Assembly (NCBI RefSeq): GCF_000981805.1
Contig: NZ_CP011132.1
Span: 5,208,001 to 5,272,000, forward strand
Reading direction: 5' to 3'
DNA length: 64,000 bases
DNA from: Citrobacter amalonaticus Y19
GTDB taxonomy: Bacteria > Pseudomonadota > Gammaproteobacteria > Enterobacterales > Enterobacteriaceae
Both the position numbers and the translations under genes were made by a program. This document shows positions 1 to 9,020 of this stretch, piece by piece. Below the pieces are notes generated by a model. That model had not been told where the DNA came from and searched no databases. It saw only the letters and a program-made list of their open reading frames with translations. Positions within the stretch are counted from its first letter, which is position 1; each line of letters starts with the position of its first letter.

Positions 1-2964
1 GACGTTGACTCTAACCAGGGCACGGTGAACGCCAGCGGGACGGCCCAGTTAACCGACAACTGGCCGGTAGACATCACCCTGAACAGCACGCTGAACATGG
101 ACCCGCTGAAAGGCGAGAAGGTGAAGCTGAAAGTGGGCGGGGCGCTACGTGAACAACTGGAAGTGGGCGTGAACCTCTCCGGGCCGGTGGCGTTGGATCT
201 GCGTGCCCAGACGCGTCTGGCGGAAGCCGGGCTGCCGCTGAATCTGGAGGTGGTCAGTCAGCAGGTTTACTGGCCGTTTACCGGCGACAAGCAGTTCCAG
301 GCCGACGATATCAAACTCAAGCTCACCGGCAAGATGACGGACTATACGTTGTCGATGCGTGCGGCGGTGAAAGGACAGGATATCCCGCCAGCGACCATCA
401 CGCTCGATGCGAAGGGCAACGAACAGCAGATTAATCTCGACAAGCTCAGCGTGGCTGCGCTGGAAGGGAAAACCGAACTGAAGGCGCTGGTGGACTGGCA
501 GCAGGCGATCAGCTGGCGAGGCGAATTGACGCTGGACGGTATCAATACGGCGAAAGAGGTGCCCGACTGGCCGTCGAAGCTCAATGGGTTGATTAAAACC
601 CGGGGCAGTCTGTACGGCGGAACCTGGCAGATGGACGTGCCAGAACTCAAGCTGACCGGTAACGTTAAGCAGAACAAGGTTAACGTTAATGGGTCGCTGA
701 AAGGCAACAGCTATATGCAGTGGACCATTCCGGGGCTGCATCTGGAACTGGGGCCAAACAGCGCCGACGTGAAAGGCGAGCTGGGCGTGAAAGATCTCAA
801 TCTGGATGCGACCATCGACGCGCCGGGACTGGACAACGCATTGCCGGGACTCGGCGGTACGGCAAAAGGGCTGGTCAACGTCCGTGGTACGGTTGACGCT
901 CCGCAACTGCTGGCGGATATCACTGCCCGTGGGCTGCGCTGGCAGGAACTGTCCGTTGCCCAGGTGCGCGTGGAAGGCGACATTAAATCGACCGACCAGA
1001 TTGCCGGTAACCTCAACGTGCGGGTTGAACGCATTTCGCAGCCTGACATAAACATCAGCCTCGTGACGCTGAACGCCAAAGGGAGCGAGAAGCAACATGA
1101 ACTGCAACTGCGCGTTCAGGGCGAGCCGGTCTCCGGTCAGCTTGATCTGACCGGGAGCTTTGATCGTAAAGAAGAACGCTGGAAAGGCTCGTTGAGCAAT
1201 ACGCGCTTCCAGACGCCGGTTGGGCCATTAACCCTGACCCGCGCCATCGCGCTCGACTACCGTAACCAGGAGCAGAAAATCAGCATCGGGCCACACTGCT
1301 GGACAAACCCGAATGCTGAACTGTGCGTGCCGCAAACTATTGATGCCGGTGCCGAAGGGCGGGCGGTGGTGAATCTCAACCGCTTTGACCTGGCGATGCT
1401 GAAACCGTTTATGCCGGAGGCGACTCAGGCCAGCGGCGTATTCACCGGCAAAGCGGACGTGTCGTGGGACACTACCAAAGAAGGGTTGCCGCAGGGCAAC
1501 GTCACGCTCTCCGGGCGTAACGTGAAGGTGACGCAGACGGTCAACGACGCGCCGCTGCCGCTGGCGTTCGATACCCTGAACGTGACGGCCGACTTGCGCA
1601 ACAATCGTGCGGAACTGGGCTGGTTGATTCGCCTGACCAATAACGGTCAGCTTGATGGCCAGGTGCAGGTAACCGATCCGCAGGGGCGTCGCAATCTGGG
1701 CGGCAACGTCAATATTCGCAACGTCAATCTTGCGATGGTAAACCCGATCTTCGCGCGTGGTGAGAAGGCCGCAGGTATGCTGAGCGCCAATCTGCGTCTG
1801 GGCGGTGATGTGCAGAGCCCGCAGATGTTTGGGCAATTGCAACTGAGCGGGTTGGATATCGACGGCAACTTTATGCCGTTTGATATGCAGCCGAGCCAAC
1901 TGGCGATGAACTTCAACGGTACGCGATCGACGCTTGCCGGAGTGATACGAACCCAGCAGGGGCAGATCAACCTGAGCGGCGACGCCGACTGGAGCCAGAT
2001 CGATAACTGGCGCGCGCGCGTGGCGGCGAAAGGTAGCCGGGTACGCATCACCGTGCCGCCGATGGTGCGCCTCGATGTGTCTCCGGATGTGGTATTCGAG
2101 GCGACGCCGAATCTGTTTACGCTGGACGGACGGGTGGACGTGCCGTGGGCGCGTATTGTGGTACACGACCTGCCAGAGAGCGCCGTGGGCGTTTCGAGCG
2201 ACGAAGTGATGCTCAATAATGACCTGCAGCCTGAGAAGCCGCAGAGTGCCGGGATCCCTATCAACAGCAATCTGATTGTCCACGTCGGTAACAACGTGCG
2301 GATGGATGCGTTTGGTCTGAAAGCCCGTCTGACGGGCGATCTGAATGTGGTGCAGGATAAGCAAGGGCTGGGACTTAACGGACAGATCAACATTCCGGAC
2401 GGTCGCTTCCACGCCTACGGTCAGGATCTGATTGTGCGTAAAGGCGAACTGTTGTTCTCGGGGCCGCCGGACCAACCGTTGCTGAATATTGAGGCTATTC
2501 GTAACCCGGAGGCGACAGAGGATGAGGTGATCGCCGGCGTTCGCGTCACCGGAACGGCTGATGAACCGAAGGCTGAGATCTTCTCTGACCCGGCGATGTC
2601 GCAGCAGGAAGCGCTCTCTTATCTGCTGCGCGGCCAGGGGTTGAGCAGCGATCAGAGCGACAGTGCGGCAATGACCTCAATGCTTATTGGCCTGGGGGTT
2701 GCACAAAGTGGTCAGGTTGTGGGTAAAATCGGGGAGACATTTGGCGTAAGCAATCTGGCACTGGACACGCAGGGGGTGGGCGACTCCTCCCAGGTCGTGG
2801 TCAGCGGATACGTACTGCCTGGTCTGCAGGTGAAATATGGTGTGGGTATATTTGACTCGCTGGCGACACTCACGTTACGTTATCGCCTGATGCCTAAGCT
2901 ATATCTGGAAGCTGTGTCTGGCGTAGATCAGGCACTGGATTTGCTCTATCAGTTTGAGTTTTAG
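1..2964 (+). CDS. tamB: Translocation and assembly module subunit TamB (5'-truncated by window edge)
   Basis: The reading frame is open from base 1 and ends at TAG 2962-2964, so about 987 C-terminal residues are present; the E. coli protein has about 1259. TamB is the inner-membrane-anchored, periplasm-spanning partner of TamA. It is one of the AsmA-like bridge proteins implicated in lipid transport to the outer membrane and in autotransporter assembly. The visible part is a long series of beta-rich repeats with alternating polar and hydrophobic residues, followed by the conserved TamB C-terminal (DUF490) domain. The C-terminus ends in Phe (YQFEF), as outer-membrane-interacting beta proteins often do. 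The N-terminal anchor lies outside the window. ytfP starts 2 bp after the stop, which suggests co-transcription. Confidence 0.97.
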   Translation, partial: DVDSNQGTVNASGTAQLTDNWPVDITLNSTLNMDPLKGEKVKLKVGGALREQLEVGVNLSGPVALDLRAQTRLAEAGLPLNLEVVSQQVYWPFTGDKQFQADDIKLKLTGKMTDYTLSMRAAVKGQDIPPATITLDAKGNEQQINLDKLSVAALEGKTELKALVDWQQAISWRGELTLDGINTAKEVPDWPSKLNGLIKTRGSLYGGTWQMDVPELKLTGNVKQNKVNVNGSLKGNSYMQWTIPGLHLELGPNSADVKGELGVKDLNLDATIDAPGLDNALPGLGGTAKGLVNVRGTVDAPQLLADITARGLRWQELSVAQVRVEGDIKSTDQIAGNLNVRVERISQPDINISLVTLNAKGSEKQHELQLRVQGEPVSGQLDLTGSFDRKEERWKGSLSNTRFQTPVGPLTLTRAIALDYRNQEQKISIGPHCWTNPNAELCVPQTIDAGAEGRAVVNLNRFDLAMLKPFMPEATQASGVFTGKADVSWDTTKEGLPQGNVTLSGRNVKVTQTVNDAPLPLAFDTLNVTADLRNNRAELGWLIRLTNNGQLDGQVQVTDPQGRRNLGGNVNIRNVNLAMVNPIFARGEKAAGMLSANLRLGGDVQSPQMFGQLQLSGLDIDGNFMPFDMQPSQLAMNFNGTRSTLAGVIRTQQGQINLSGDADWSQIDNWRARVAAKGSRVRITVPPMVRLDVSPDVVFEATPNLFTLDGRVDVPWARIVVHDLPESAVGVSSDEVMLNNDLQPEKPQSAGIPINSNLIVHVGNNVRMDAFGLKARLTGDLNVVQDKQGLGLNGQINIPDGRFHAYGQDLIVRKGELLFSGPPDQPLLNIEAIRNPEATEDEVIAGVRVTGTADEPKAEIFSDPAMSQQEALSYLLRGQGLSSDQSDSAAMTSMLIGLGVAQSGQVVGKIGETFGVSNLALDTQGVGDSSQVVVSGYVLPGLQVKYGVGIFDSLATLTLRYRLMPKLYLEAVSGVDQALDLLYQFEF

Positions 2965-2966
2965 CA

Positions 2967-3311
2967 ATGCGAATATTTGTCTACGGCAGTTTACGAACCA
3001 AACAAGGCAACAGCCACTGGATGACCAACGCCCAGTTGCTGGGAAATTACAGTATCGATAACTACCAGTTGTACAGTCTGGGCCACTATCCAGGCGCAGT
3101 TCCGGGAGACGGAACGGTACACGGTGAGGTTTATCGTATTGATAATGCGACTCTGGCCGAGCTGGATGCTTTGCGCACCCGCGGCGGTGAATACGCACGC
3201 CAGTTGATCCAGACGCCGTACGGCAGTGCATGGATGTACGTGTACCAGCGCCCGGTGGACGGATTAACGCTGATCGACAGCGGTAACTGGTTAGACCGAG
3301 ACCAGTACTGA
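2967..3311 (+). CDS. ytfP: YtfP, gamma-glutamylcyclotransferase-like (GGCT) family protein
   Basis: A small cytosolic protein of 114 aa, close to the length of E. coli YtfP. The N-terminal FVYGSLR motif is the substrate-loop signature of the GGCT/AIG2-like fold, and a Glu after DALRTRGG fits the usual acidic position of the family. Enzymes of this fold act on gamma-glutamyl-amine or gamma-glutamyl-amino-acid compounds, but the substrate of YtfP itself is not settled. The ATG begins 2 bp after the tamB stop, so translation is probably coupled to tamB. A strong hairpin terminator follows directly, closing the tamB-ytfP operon. Confidence 0.93.
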   Translation: MRIFVYGSLRTKQGNSHWMTNAQLLGNYSIDNYQLYSLGHYPGAVPGDGTVHGEVYRIDNATLAELDALRTRGGEYARQLIQTPYGSAWMYVYQRPVDGLTLIDSGNWLDRDQY

Positions 3312-3317
3312 TACCCC

Positions 3318-3345
3318 ACGCCACCTTCGGGTGGCGTTGTTTTTT
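3318..3345 (+). terminator. Intrinsic terminator of tamB-ytfP
   Basis: An 8-bp perfect stem (ACGCCACC / GGTGGCGT) around a TTCG tetraloop is followed by TGTTTTTT. It lies 6 bp after the ytfP stop. Confidence 0.9.
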
Positions 3346-3416
3346 GCGAGGTCGCTCGCATTCCCGATTGCCAGCCTTTCGGTGTTCTTTCCCGCCCTTT
3401 TGCCAAAACGCAGGCA

Positions 3417-3460
3417 TAAAAAAACCCTTACTGACCGGAACCCGGCGTTCAGGGTTTTCA
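3417..3460 (-). terminator. Probable intrinsic terminator of ppa
   Basis: On the minus strand an AAAACCCT / AGGGTTTT stem (3421-3428 and 3451-3458) encloses a GC-rich inner segment and runs into a T-tract (the A run at 3417-3424 on the plus strand). It lies just downstream of the ppa stop. Confidence 0.6.
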
Positions 3461-3473
3461 GCGTTCAGCGAAC

Positions 3474-4004
3474 TTATTTCTTCGCGGCGCGCTCGAAGGA
3501 GGCAATGATTTCAGCTTTAGCGGCTTCTGCGTTGTCCCAACCGTCCACTTTCACCCACTTGCCTTTTTCGAGATCTTTGTAGTGCTCGAAGAAGTGCGTG
3601 ATCTGTGCTTTCAGCAGTTCCGGCAGGTCGTTCACATCGTTAATGTGATCGTACTCTTTGCTCAGTTTGGTGTGCGGCACGGCAACCAGTTTCGCATCTT
3701 CACCGGATTCGTCGGTCATTTTCAGTACGCCAACCGGACGGCAGCGGATCACGGAGCCCGGTTCCAGCGGATACGGGGTCGGGACCAGAACGTCAACCGG
3801 GTCACCGTCCAGAGACAGGGTGTGGTTGATGTAACCGTAGTTGCACGGATAGAACATCGCAGTGGACATGAAGCGGTCAACGAACAGTGCGCCGCTCTCT
3901 TTGTCGACTTCGTATTTGATCGGATCTGCGTTAGCCGGGATCTCGATAACAACGTAGATATCTTCCGGCAGGTCTTTACCGGCCGGGACGTTGAGTAAGC
4001 TCAT
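3474..4004 (-). CDS. ppa: Inorganic pyrophosphatase
   Basis: Soluble family I inorganic pyrophosphatase, which hydrolyses PPi to two phosphates and pulls biosynthetic reactions forward. At 176 aa it equals the E. coli enzyme. The acidic metal-binding signature is visible in DGDPVDVLV, with further Asp and Lys residues in the DESGEDAKLVAV region. I chose the ATG at 4002-4004 (MSLLNVPAG) over a longer in-frame start because it follows an AAGGAAA ribosome-binding site and gives the family length. The gene is monocistronic and divergent from ytfQ. Confidence 0.98.
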   Translation of the reverse strand: MSLLNVPAGKDLPEDIYVVIEIPANADPIKYEVDKESGALFVDRFMSTAMFYPCNYGYINHTLSLDGDPVDVLVPTPYPLEPGSVIRCRPVGVLKMTDESGEDAKLVAVPHTKLSKEYDHINDVNDLPELLKAQITHFFEHYKDLEKGKWVKVDGWDNAEAAKAEIIASFERAAKK

Positions 4005-4167
4005 GTCTGTTTCCTTTAACTGTGTCGTAAACAAGTGGCGAGTATTATAGCGATCTCGCGCCGAATGTCTTCGCCTGATTTTGTTTTCACTCGCCTCGTA
4101 CCGGTCTTTTCAGACCACTCGCATGACAGGAATATCCATAACCACAGCCGCATTTTTCATAGGTAAA

Positions 4168-4181
4168 TGGAAGCGATTACA
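4168..4181. promoter_or_regulatory. Candidate GalR/GalS-type operator upstream of ytfQ
   Basis: TGGAAGCGATTACA fits the LacI/GalR-family half-site pattern TGNAANCGNTTNCA at every fixed position. It sits about 130 bp upstream of the ytfQ start. TGTGA half-sites at 4185-4189 and 4217-4221 could belong to weak CRP sites, but neither has a good second half. The galactofuranose role of the downstream transporter makes a Gal-family regulator plausible; this is inference. Confidence 0.5.
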
Positions 4182-4311
4182 AACTTGTGATTAACGTTCT
4201 ATTTACTTTTTTGAAGTGTGATGTAACGCAATCCGTTACATGCTCGATTGTCTATAGTTTTTTCGCGACTGTTTCTTAACCAACAATAACCTACCCTACG
4301 AGGACACAGTT

Positions 4312-5268
4312 ATGTGGAAGCGCTTACTTATCGTCACAGCAGTTTCGGCAGCCATGTCGTCTATGGCCATGGCCGCCCCATTAACCGTAGGATTTTCGCA
4401 GGTCGGCTCTGAGTCCGGCTGGCGCGCCGCAGAGACCAACGTGGCGAAAAGCGAGGCCGAGAAGCGCGGCATTACGCTGAAAATCGCTGACGGTCAGCAA
4501 AAGCAGGAAAACCAGATTAAAGCCGTGCGTTCATTTGTCGCTCAGGGCGTTGATGCCATCTTCATTGCGCCGGTGGTCGCGACAGGATGGGAGCCAGTGC
4601 TGAAGGAAGCGAAAGATGCCGAGATCCCGGTCTTCCTGCTTGACCGTTCCATCGATGTAAAAGACAAATCTCTCTATATGACCACCGTTACCGCCAACAA
4701 CGTGCTGGAAGGCCAACTGATCGGTGACTGGCTGATCAAAGAGGTGAATGGCAAGCCGTGTAATGTGGTTGAGTTGCAGGGCACCGTCGGCGCCAGCGTG
4801 GCCATTGACCGTAAGAAAGGGTTTGCTGAGGCCATCGCCAAAGCGCCAAACATCAAAATCATCCGTTCCCAGTCCGGTGACTTCACCCGCAGTAAAGGTA
4901 AAGAGGTCATGGAAAGCTTTATCAAAGCGGAGAACAACGGCAAGAACATCTGCATGGTTTATGCCCATAACGATGACATGGTGATCGGGGCTATCCAGGC
5001 TATCAAAGAAGCGGGGCTGAAACCGGGCAAAGATATTCTGACCGGTTCTATCGACGGCGTACCGGACATCTATAAAGCGATGATTGACGGTGAAGCGAAC
5101 GCCAGCGTTGAACTGACGCCGAACATGGCAGGCCCAGCCTTCGACGCACTCGAGAAATTCAAGAAAGATGGCACGATGCCTGAGAAGGTCACTATCACCA
5201 AATCGACGCTGTACCTGCCGGATACCGCGAAAGAAGAGTTAGAGAAGAAGAAAAACATGGGTTACTAA
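4312..5268 (+). CDS. ytfQ: Galactofuranose ABC transporter, periplasmic substrate-binding protein YtfQ
   Basis: A 318-aa periplasmic binding protein with a Sec signal peptide (MWKRLLIV to AMA, cleavage near residue 22), then a two-lobed sugar-binding fold of the ribose/galactose type (Peripla_BP_4). Segments such as GVDAIFIAPVVATGWEPVL and DGVPDIYKAMIDGEANA are typical of the family. The E. coli homologue binds galactofuranose. It is the first gene of ytfQ-ytfR-ytfT-yjfF. The AGGA box before the ATG is good. A REP element separates it from ytfR, a common arrangement that allows higher expression of the binding protein than of the membrane parts. Confidence 0.97.
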   Translation: MWKRLLIVTAVSAAMSSMAMAAPLTVGFSQVGSESGWRAAETNVAKSEAEKRGITLKIADGQQKQENQIKAVRSFVAQGVDAIFIAPVVATGWEPVLKEAKDAEIPVFLLDRSIDVKDKSLYMTTVTANNVLEGQLIGDWLIKEVNGKPCNVVELQGTVGASVAIDRKKGFAEAIAKAPNIKIIRSQSGDFTRSKGKEVMESFIKAENNGKNICMVYAHNDDMVIGAIQAIKEAGLKPGKDILTGSIDGVPDIYKAMIDGEANASVELTPNMAGPAFDALEKFKKDGTMPEKVTITKSTLYLPDTAKEELEKKKNMGY

Positions 5269-5300
5269 GTCCGGGCTAGCACGGGCGGCGTACCTTATAC

Positions 5301-5376
5301 CGTAGGCCTGATAAGCGAAGCGCCATCAGGCAATGTTCTGCCGGATGGCGGCGTAACCGCCTTATCCGGCCTACGG
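5301..5376. repeat. REP/BIME pair between ytfQ and ytfR
   Basis: Two inverted REP units: GTAGGCCTGATAAGC...GCCATCAGGC, then GCCGGATGGCGGC...CTTATCCGGCCTAC. This is the standard enterobacterial palindrome, likely to stabilise upstream ytfQ mRNA. Confidence 0.9.
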
Positions 5377-5412
5377 ATCTACGGGGCCACACTCTTGTCG
5401 CGGAGGGCAATT

Positions 5413-6915
5413 ATGATCGCGGAACAACACCAGGAGATCCTCCGTACAGAGGGATTAAGTAAATTCTTTCCTGGCGTCAAGGCGCTGGATAATGTCGATT
5501 TCAGCCTGCGTCGCGGGGAAATCATGGCGCTGCTCGGCGAGAACGGCGCCGGAAAATCCACGCTCATCAAAGCACTGACCGGCGTCTATCACGCCGATCG
5601 CGGTACCATCTGGCTGGAAGGCAGTGCCATCTCCCCCAGAAATACTGCTCATGCTCAACAACTGGGCATTGGCACGGTGTACCAGGAAGTGAACCTGCTG
5701 CCAAATATGTCGGTGGCGGATAATCTGTTTATTGGTCGTGAGCCGCGTCGTTTTGGCCTGCTGCGGCGCAAAGAGATGGAAAAGCGCGCCACGGAACTGA
5801 TGGCGTCTTACGGTTTTTCCCTCGATGTGCGCGAACCGCTGAACCGCTATTCGGTGGCGATGCAGCAGATCGTGGCGATCTGCCGGGCGATCGATCTTTC
5901 CGCCAAAGTCCTGATCCTCGATGAACCCACCGCCAGCCTCGATACACAAGAGGTTGAGATGCTGTTCGGCCTGATGCGTCATCTGCGCGATCGCGGCGTG
6001 AGTCTGATCTTCGTTACCCATTTTCTCGATCAGGTCTACCAGGTCAGCGATCGGATCACCGTCCTGCGTAACGGTGGTTTTGTCGGCTGCCGTGAAACCC
6101 GTGAGCTGCCGCAGATAGAACTGGTCAAAATGATGCTGGGACGCGAGCTGGACACCCATGCGCTACAGCGCGCGGGACGCACCTTGCTGAGCGACAAACC
6201 GGTTGCCGCGTTCAAAAATTTCGGCAAGAAGGGGATTATCTCCCCGTTCGATCTCGACGTCCGTCCCGGTGAGATAGTCGGTCTGGCTGGACTGCTCGGT
6301 TCCGGACGTACCGAAACGGCTGAGGTGATCTTCGGCATCAAACCGGCGGACAGCGGCAGCGCGCAGATCAAAGGCAAAACGCAGACGCTGCGATCTCCTC
6401 ATCAGGCGTCATGTCTGGGGATCGGTTTTTGCCCGGAGGACAGGAAAACGGACGGTATTATTGCCGCTGCCTCGGTGCGGGAAAACATTATCCTGGCGCT
6501 ACAGGCCCAGCGGGGCTGGCTACGGCCGATTGCGCGCAAAGAACAAAACGACATTGCCGAGCGGTTTATCCGCCAGCTTGGCATTCGCACCCCCAGCGCA
6601 GAACAGCCGATCGAGTTTCTCTCCGGCGGCAACCAGCAAAAAGTGCTGCTGTCGCGCTGGCTGCTGACCAAACCGCAGTTTCTGATCCTCGATGAGCCGA
6701 CGCGCGGGATTGACGTAGGGGCGCATGCCGAGATCATCCGCCTGATCGAAACCCTGTGCGCTGATGGTCTGGCGCTACTGGTGATCTCCTCGGAACTGGA
6801 GGAACTGGTGGGCTATGCGGATCGGGTGATCATCATGCGTGACCGCAAACAGGTGGCGGAGATCCCGCTGGCTGAACTGTCCGTTCCGGCGATCATGAAC
6901 GCCATCGCGGCGTAA
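5413..6915 (+). CDS. ytfR: Galactofuranose ABC transporter, ATP-binding protein YtfR
   Basis: A duplicated sugar-type ATPase of 500 aa carrying two ABC domains, as in RbsA and MglA. Domain 1 has Walker A GENGAGKST near residue 40 and Walker B LILDEPTAS. Domain 2 has the degenerate Walker A of this family (GLLGSGRTET), signature LSGGNQQK and Walker B LILDEPTRG. It energises uptake through YtfT and YjfF. The ATG at 5413 follows GGAGGG at ideal spacing and gives the E. coli length; a TTG at 5395 in the same frame is less likely. Confidence 0.97.
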   Translation: MIAEQHQEILRTEGLSKFFPGVKALDNVDFSLRRGEIMALLGENGAGKSTLIKALTGVYHADRGTIWLEGSAISPRNTAHAQQLGIGTVYQEVNLLPNMSVADNLFIGREPRRFGLLRRKEMEKRATELMASYGFSLDVREPLNRYSVAMQQIVAICRAIDLSAKVLILDEPTASLDTQEVEMLFGLMRHLRDRGVSLIFVTHFLDQVYQVSDRITVLRNGGFVGCRETRELPQIELVKMMLGRELDTHALQRAGRTLLSDKPVAAFKNFGKKGIISPFDLDVRPGEIVGLAGLLGSGRTETAEVIFGIKPADSGSAQIKGKTQTLRSPHQASCLGIGFCPEDRKTDGIIAAASVRENIILALQAQRGWLRPIARKEQNDIAERFIRQLGIRTPSAEQPIEFLSGGNQQKVLLSRWLLTKPQFLILDEPTRGIDVGAHAEIIRLIETLCADGLALLVISSELEELVGYADRVIIMRDRKQVAEIPLAELSVPAIMNAIAA

Positions 6916-6925
6916 GGAGACTTTT

Positions 6926-7951
6926 GTGATGCCCCAATCTCTCCCGCAGACCACACCGCCGAAGCGACGCTTTCGCTGGCCGACCGGCATGCCGCAACTG
7001 ATTGCGCTGCTGCTGGTGCTGCTGGTGGACAGTCTGGTCGCCCCTCATTTTTATCAGATTGTGTTGCAGGATGGGCGTCTGTTCGGCAGTCCCATCGATA
7101 TCCTGAATCGTGCCGCCCCCGTCGCCTTGCTGGCAATAGGGATGACGCTGGTGATTGCCACGGGCGGCATTGACCTTTCCGTTGGCGCGGTGATGGCGAT
7201 TGCCGGAGCCACGACCGCCGCGATGACCGTCGCGGGGCATAGTTTGCCGGTGGTGCTGCTCGCCGCACTGGGGACTGGCGTGCTGGCTGGCCTGTGGAAC
7301 GGCGTCCTGGTCGCTATCCTCAAAATCCAGCCGTTTGTCGCCACGCTGATCCTGATGGTGGCTGGTCGCGGCGTGGCGCAACTGATCACCTCCGGACAGA
7401 TTGTCACCTTCGATTCGCCCATGCTCTCCTGGTTCGGTAGCGGTTCGCTGCTGCTGTTTCCCACGCCGGTCATTATCGCGCTGATCACGCTGGTGCTGTT
7501 CTGGCTGCTGACCCGGCGAACGGCGCTCGGGATGTTTATTGAAGCGGTGGGGATTAACATCCGGGCGGCGAAAAATGCCGGGGTGAACACGCGGGTGATC
7601 GTCATGCTCACCTACGTGCTGAGCGGACTGTGCGCGGCGATTGCCGGGATTATCGTCACGGCGGATATTCGCGGTGCCGATGCCAACAACGCCGGATTGT
7701 GGCTGGAGCTGGACGCCATTCTGGCGGTGGTGATCGGCGGCGGTTCCCTGATGGGCGGGCGTTTTAATTTGCTGCTGTCGGTCGTGGGCGCGCTGATCAT
7801 CCAGGGGATGAACACCGGGATCCTGTTGTCCGGATTCCCGCCGGAGATGAACCAGGTGGTCAAAGCCATCGTGGTGCTGTGCGTACTGATCGTGCAGTCA
7901 CAGCGCTTTATCAGTCTGCTAAAAGGAGTGCGTGGTCGTGATAAAACGTAA
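6926..7951 (+). CDS. ytfT: Galactofuranose ABC transporter permease YtfT
   Basis: Inner-membrane permease of the BPD_transp_2/RbsC family, 341 aa, with about ten hydrophobic segments and the conserved GIDLSVGAVMA loop that contacts the ATPase. It starts 10 bp after ytfR behind AAGGAG. Both GTG 6926 and ATG 6929 are usable. It pairs with YjfF as a heterodimeric channel. Confidence 0.96.
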   Translation: MMPQSLPQTTPPKRRFRWPTGMPQLIALLLVLLVDSLVAPHFYQIVLQDGRLFGSPIDILNRAAPVALLAIGMTLVIATGGIDLSVGAVMAIAGATTAAMTVAGHSLPVVLLAALGTGVLAGLWNGVLVAILKIQPFVATLILMVAGRGVAQLITSGQIVTFDSPMLSWFGSGSLLLFPTPVIIALITLVLFWLLTRRTALGMFIEAVGINIRAAKNAGVNTRVIVMLTYVLSGLCAAIAGIIVTADIRGADANNAGLWLELDAILAVVIGGGSLMGGRFNLLLSVVGALIIQGMNTGILLSGFPPEMNQVVKAIVVLCVLIVQSQRFISLLKGVRGRDKT

Positions 7952-8939
7952 TTTACCGTTAATGATCACCCTCGGGGTTTTCGTGCTGGGCTATCTCTAC
8001 TGCCTGACCCAGTTTCCCGGCTTTGCCTCCACGCGGGTTATCTGCAACATCCTGACCGATAACGCCTTTCTGGGGATCATCGCCGTGGGGATGACCTTCG
8101 TGATCCTCTCCGGCGGGATCGATCTCTCCGTTGGATCGGTTATCGCCTTCACCGGCGTATTCCTGGCGAAGGCCATCGGCTATTGGGGGATCTCGCCGCT
8201 GCTGGCGTTTCCGCTGGTACTGGCGATGGGCTGTGCGTTTGGCGCGTTCATGGGGTTATTGATTGATGCGCTAAAGATCCCGGCCTTTATCATCACGCTT
8301 GCCGGTATGTTCTTCCTGCGCGGGGTCAGTTACCTGGTGTCGGAAGAGTCGATCCCGATTAACCATCCCATTTACGACACGCTTTCCAGTCTGGCGTGGA
8401 AAATCCCCGGCGGCGGTCGCCTGAGCGCGATGGGGCTGCTGATGCTGGCGGTGGTCGTGATAGGTATTTTCCTTGCGCACCGCACCCGGTTTGGCAATCA
8501 GGTGTATGCCATTGGCGGGAATGCGATATCGGCGAACCTGATGGGGATTTCCACCCGCAGCACGACGATTCGCATCTATATGCTGTCGACCGGGCTGGCG
8601 ACGCTGGCCGGGATTGTCTTTTCAATCTACACCCAGGCCGGCTACGCGCTGGCGGGGGTCGGCGTGGAGCTGGACGCCATCGCGTCGGTGGTGATCGGCG
8701 GCACGTTGCTGAGTGGTGGGGTGGGTACGGTTCTTGGAACGCTGTTTGGCGTGGCGATTCAGGGACTGATCCAGACCTACATTAACTTCGATGGCACGCT
8801 CAGTTCATGGTGGACGAAAATTGCCATTGGCGTTTTGTTATTTATTTTCATTGCGTTGCAGCGTGGCCTGACGGTGCTCTGGGAAAATCGACAGAGTTCG
8901 CCGGTGACGCGGGTCGCCCCGACGGCGACGCCGAAGTGA
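7938..8939 (+). CDS. yjfF: Galactofuranose ABC transporter permease YjfF
   Basis: Second RbsC-family permease, 333 aa, with the same GGIDLSVGSV loop as YtfT. The GTG at 7938 (MIKRNLP) is preferred because it matches the E. coli start and follows AAAAGGA. The gene overlaps the end of ytfT by 14 nt, so the two are translationally coupled. The 8-10 residues at the C-terminus (APTATPK) diverge from the K-12 protein. Confidence 0.95.
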   Translation: MIKRNLPLMITLGVFVLGYLYCLTQFPGFASTRVICNILTDNAFLGIIAVGMTFVILSGGIDLSVGSVIAFTGVFLAKAIGYWGISPLLAFPLVLAMGCAFGAFMGLLIDALKIPAFIITLAGMFFLRGVSYLVSEESIPINHPIYDTLSSLAWKIPGGGRLSAMGLLMLAVVVIGIFLAHRTRFGNQVYAIGGNAISANLMGISTRSTTIRIYMLSTGLATLAGIVFSIYTQAGYALAGVGVELDAIASVVIGGTLLSGGVGTVLGTLFGVAIQGLIQTYINFDGTLSSWWTKIAIGVLLFIFIALQRGLTVLWENRQSSPVTRVAPTATPK

Positions 8940-8962
8940 GACGCAGATTTTACTTAAACACC

Positions 8963-8989
8963 TAAACTTTTTCCGGTTGTTGTCGATAG
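8963..8989 (+). promoter_or_regulatory. Candidate sigma-28 (FliA) promoter of the chemoreceptor gene
   Basis: TAAACTTT, then 11 nt, then GTCGATAG. The enterobacterial FliA consensus is TAAAGTTT-N11-GCCGATAA, so 13 of 16 positions match with the exact spacing. It lies about 30 bp upstream of the chemoreceptor ATG, as expected for a flagellar class 3 gene. Confidence 0.75.
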
Positions 8990-9013
8990 TTTCTGTATAT
9001 CTTACAACCGGAA
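8971..9013. repeat. 10-bp perfect inverted repeat around the chemoreceptor start site
   Basis: TTCCGGTTGT (8971-8980) and ACAACCGGAA (9004-9013) are perfect reverse complements 23 nt apart. The left arm is inside the promoter spacer; the right arm covers the GGAAAA ribosome-binding region. Because the left arm lies upstream of the expected transcript start, this would act as a DNA-level operator rather than an RNA hairpin. Confidence 0.55.
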
Positions 9014-9020
9014 AATAACG

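Noticed and set aside
1228..2475. 415-codon open frame antisense to tamB
   Set aside because: It is a shadow of the high-GC tamB frame: Arg/His-rich composition, no recognisable domain, no ribosome-binding site.
5301..5376. REP palindromes as IS ends or intrinsic terminators
   Set aside because: The sequences match the standard REP consensus seen at many other intergenic sites in this window and lack U-tracts.
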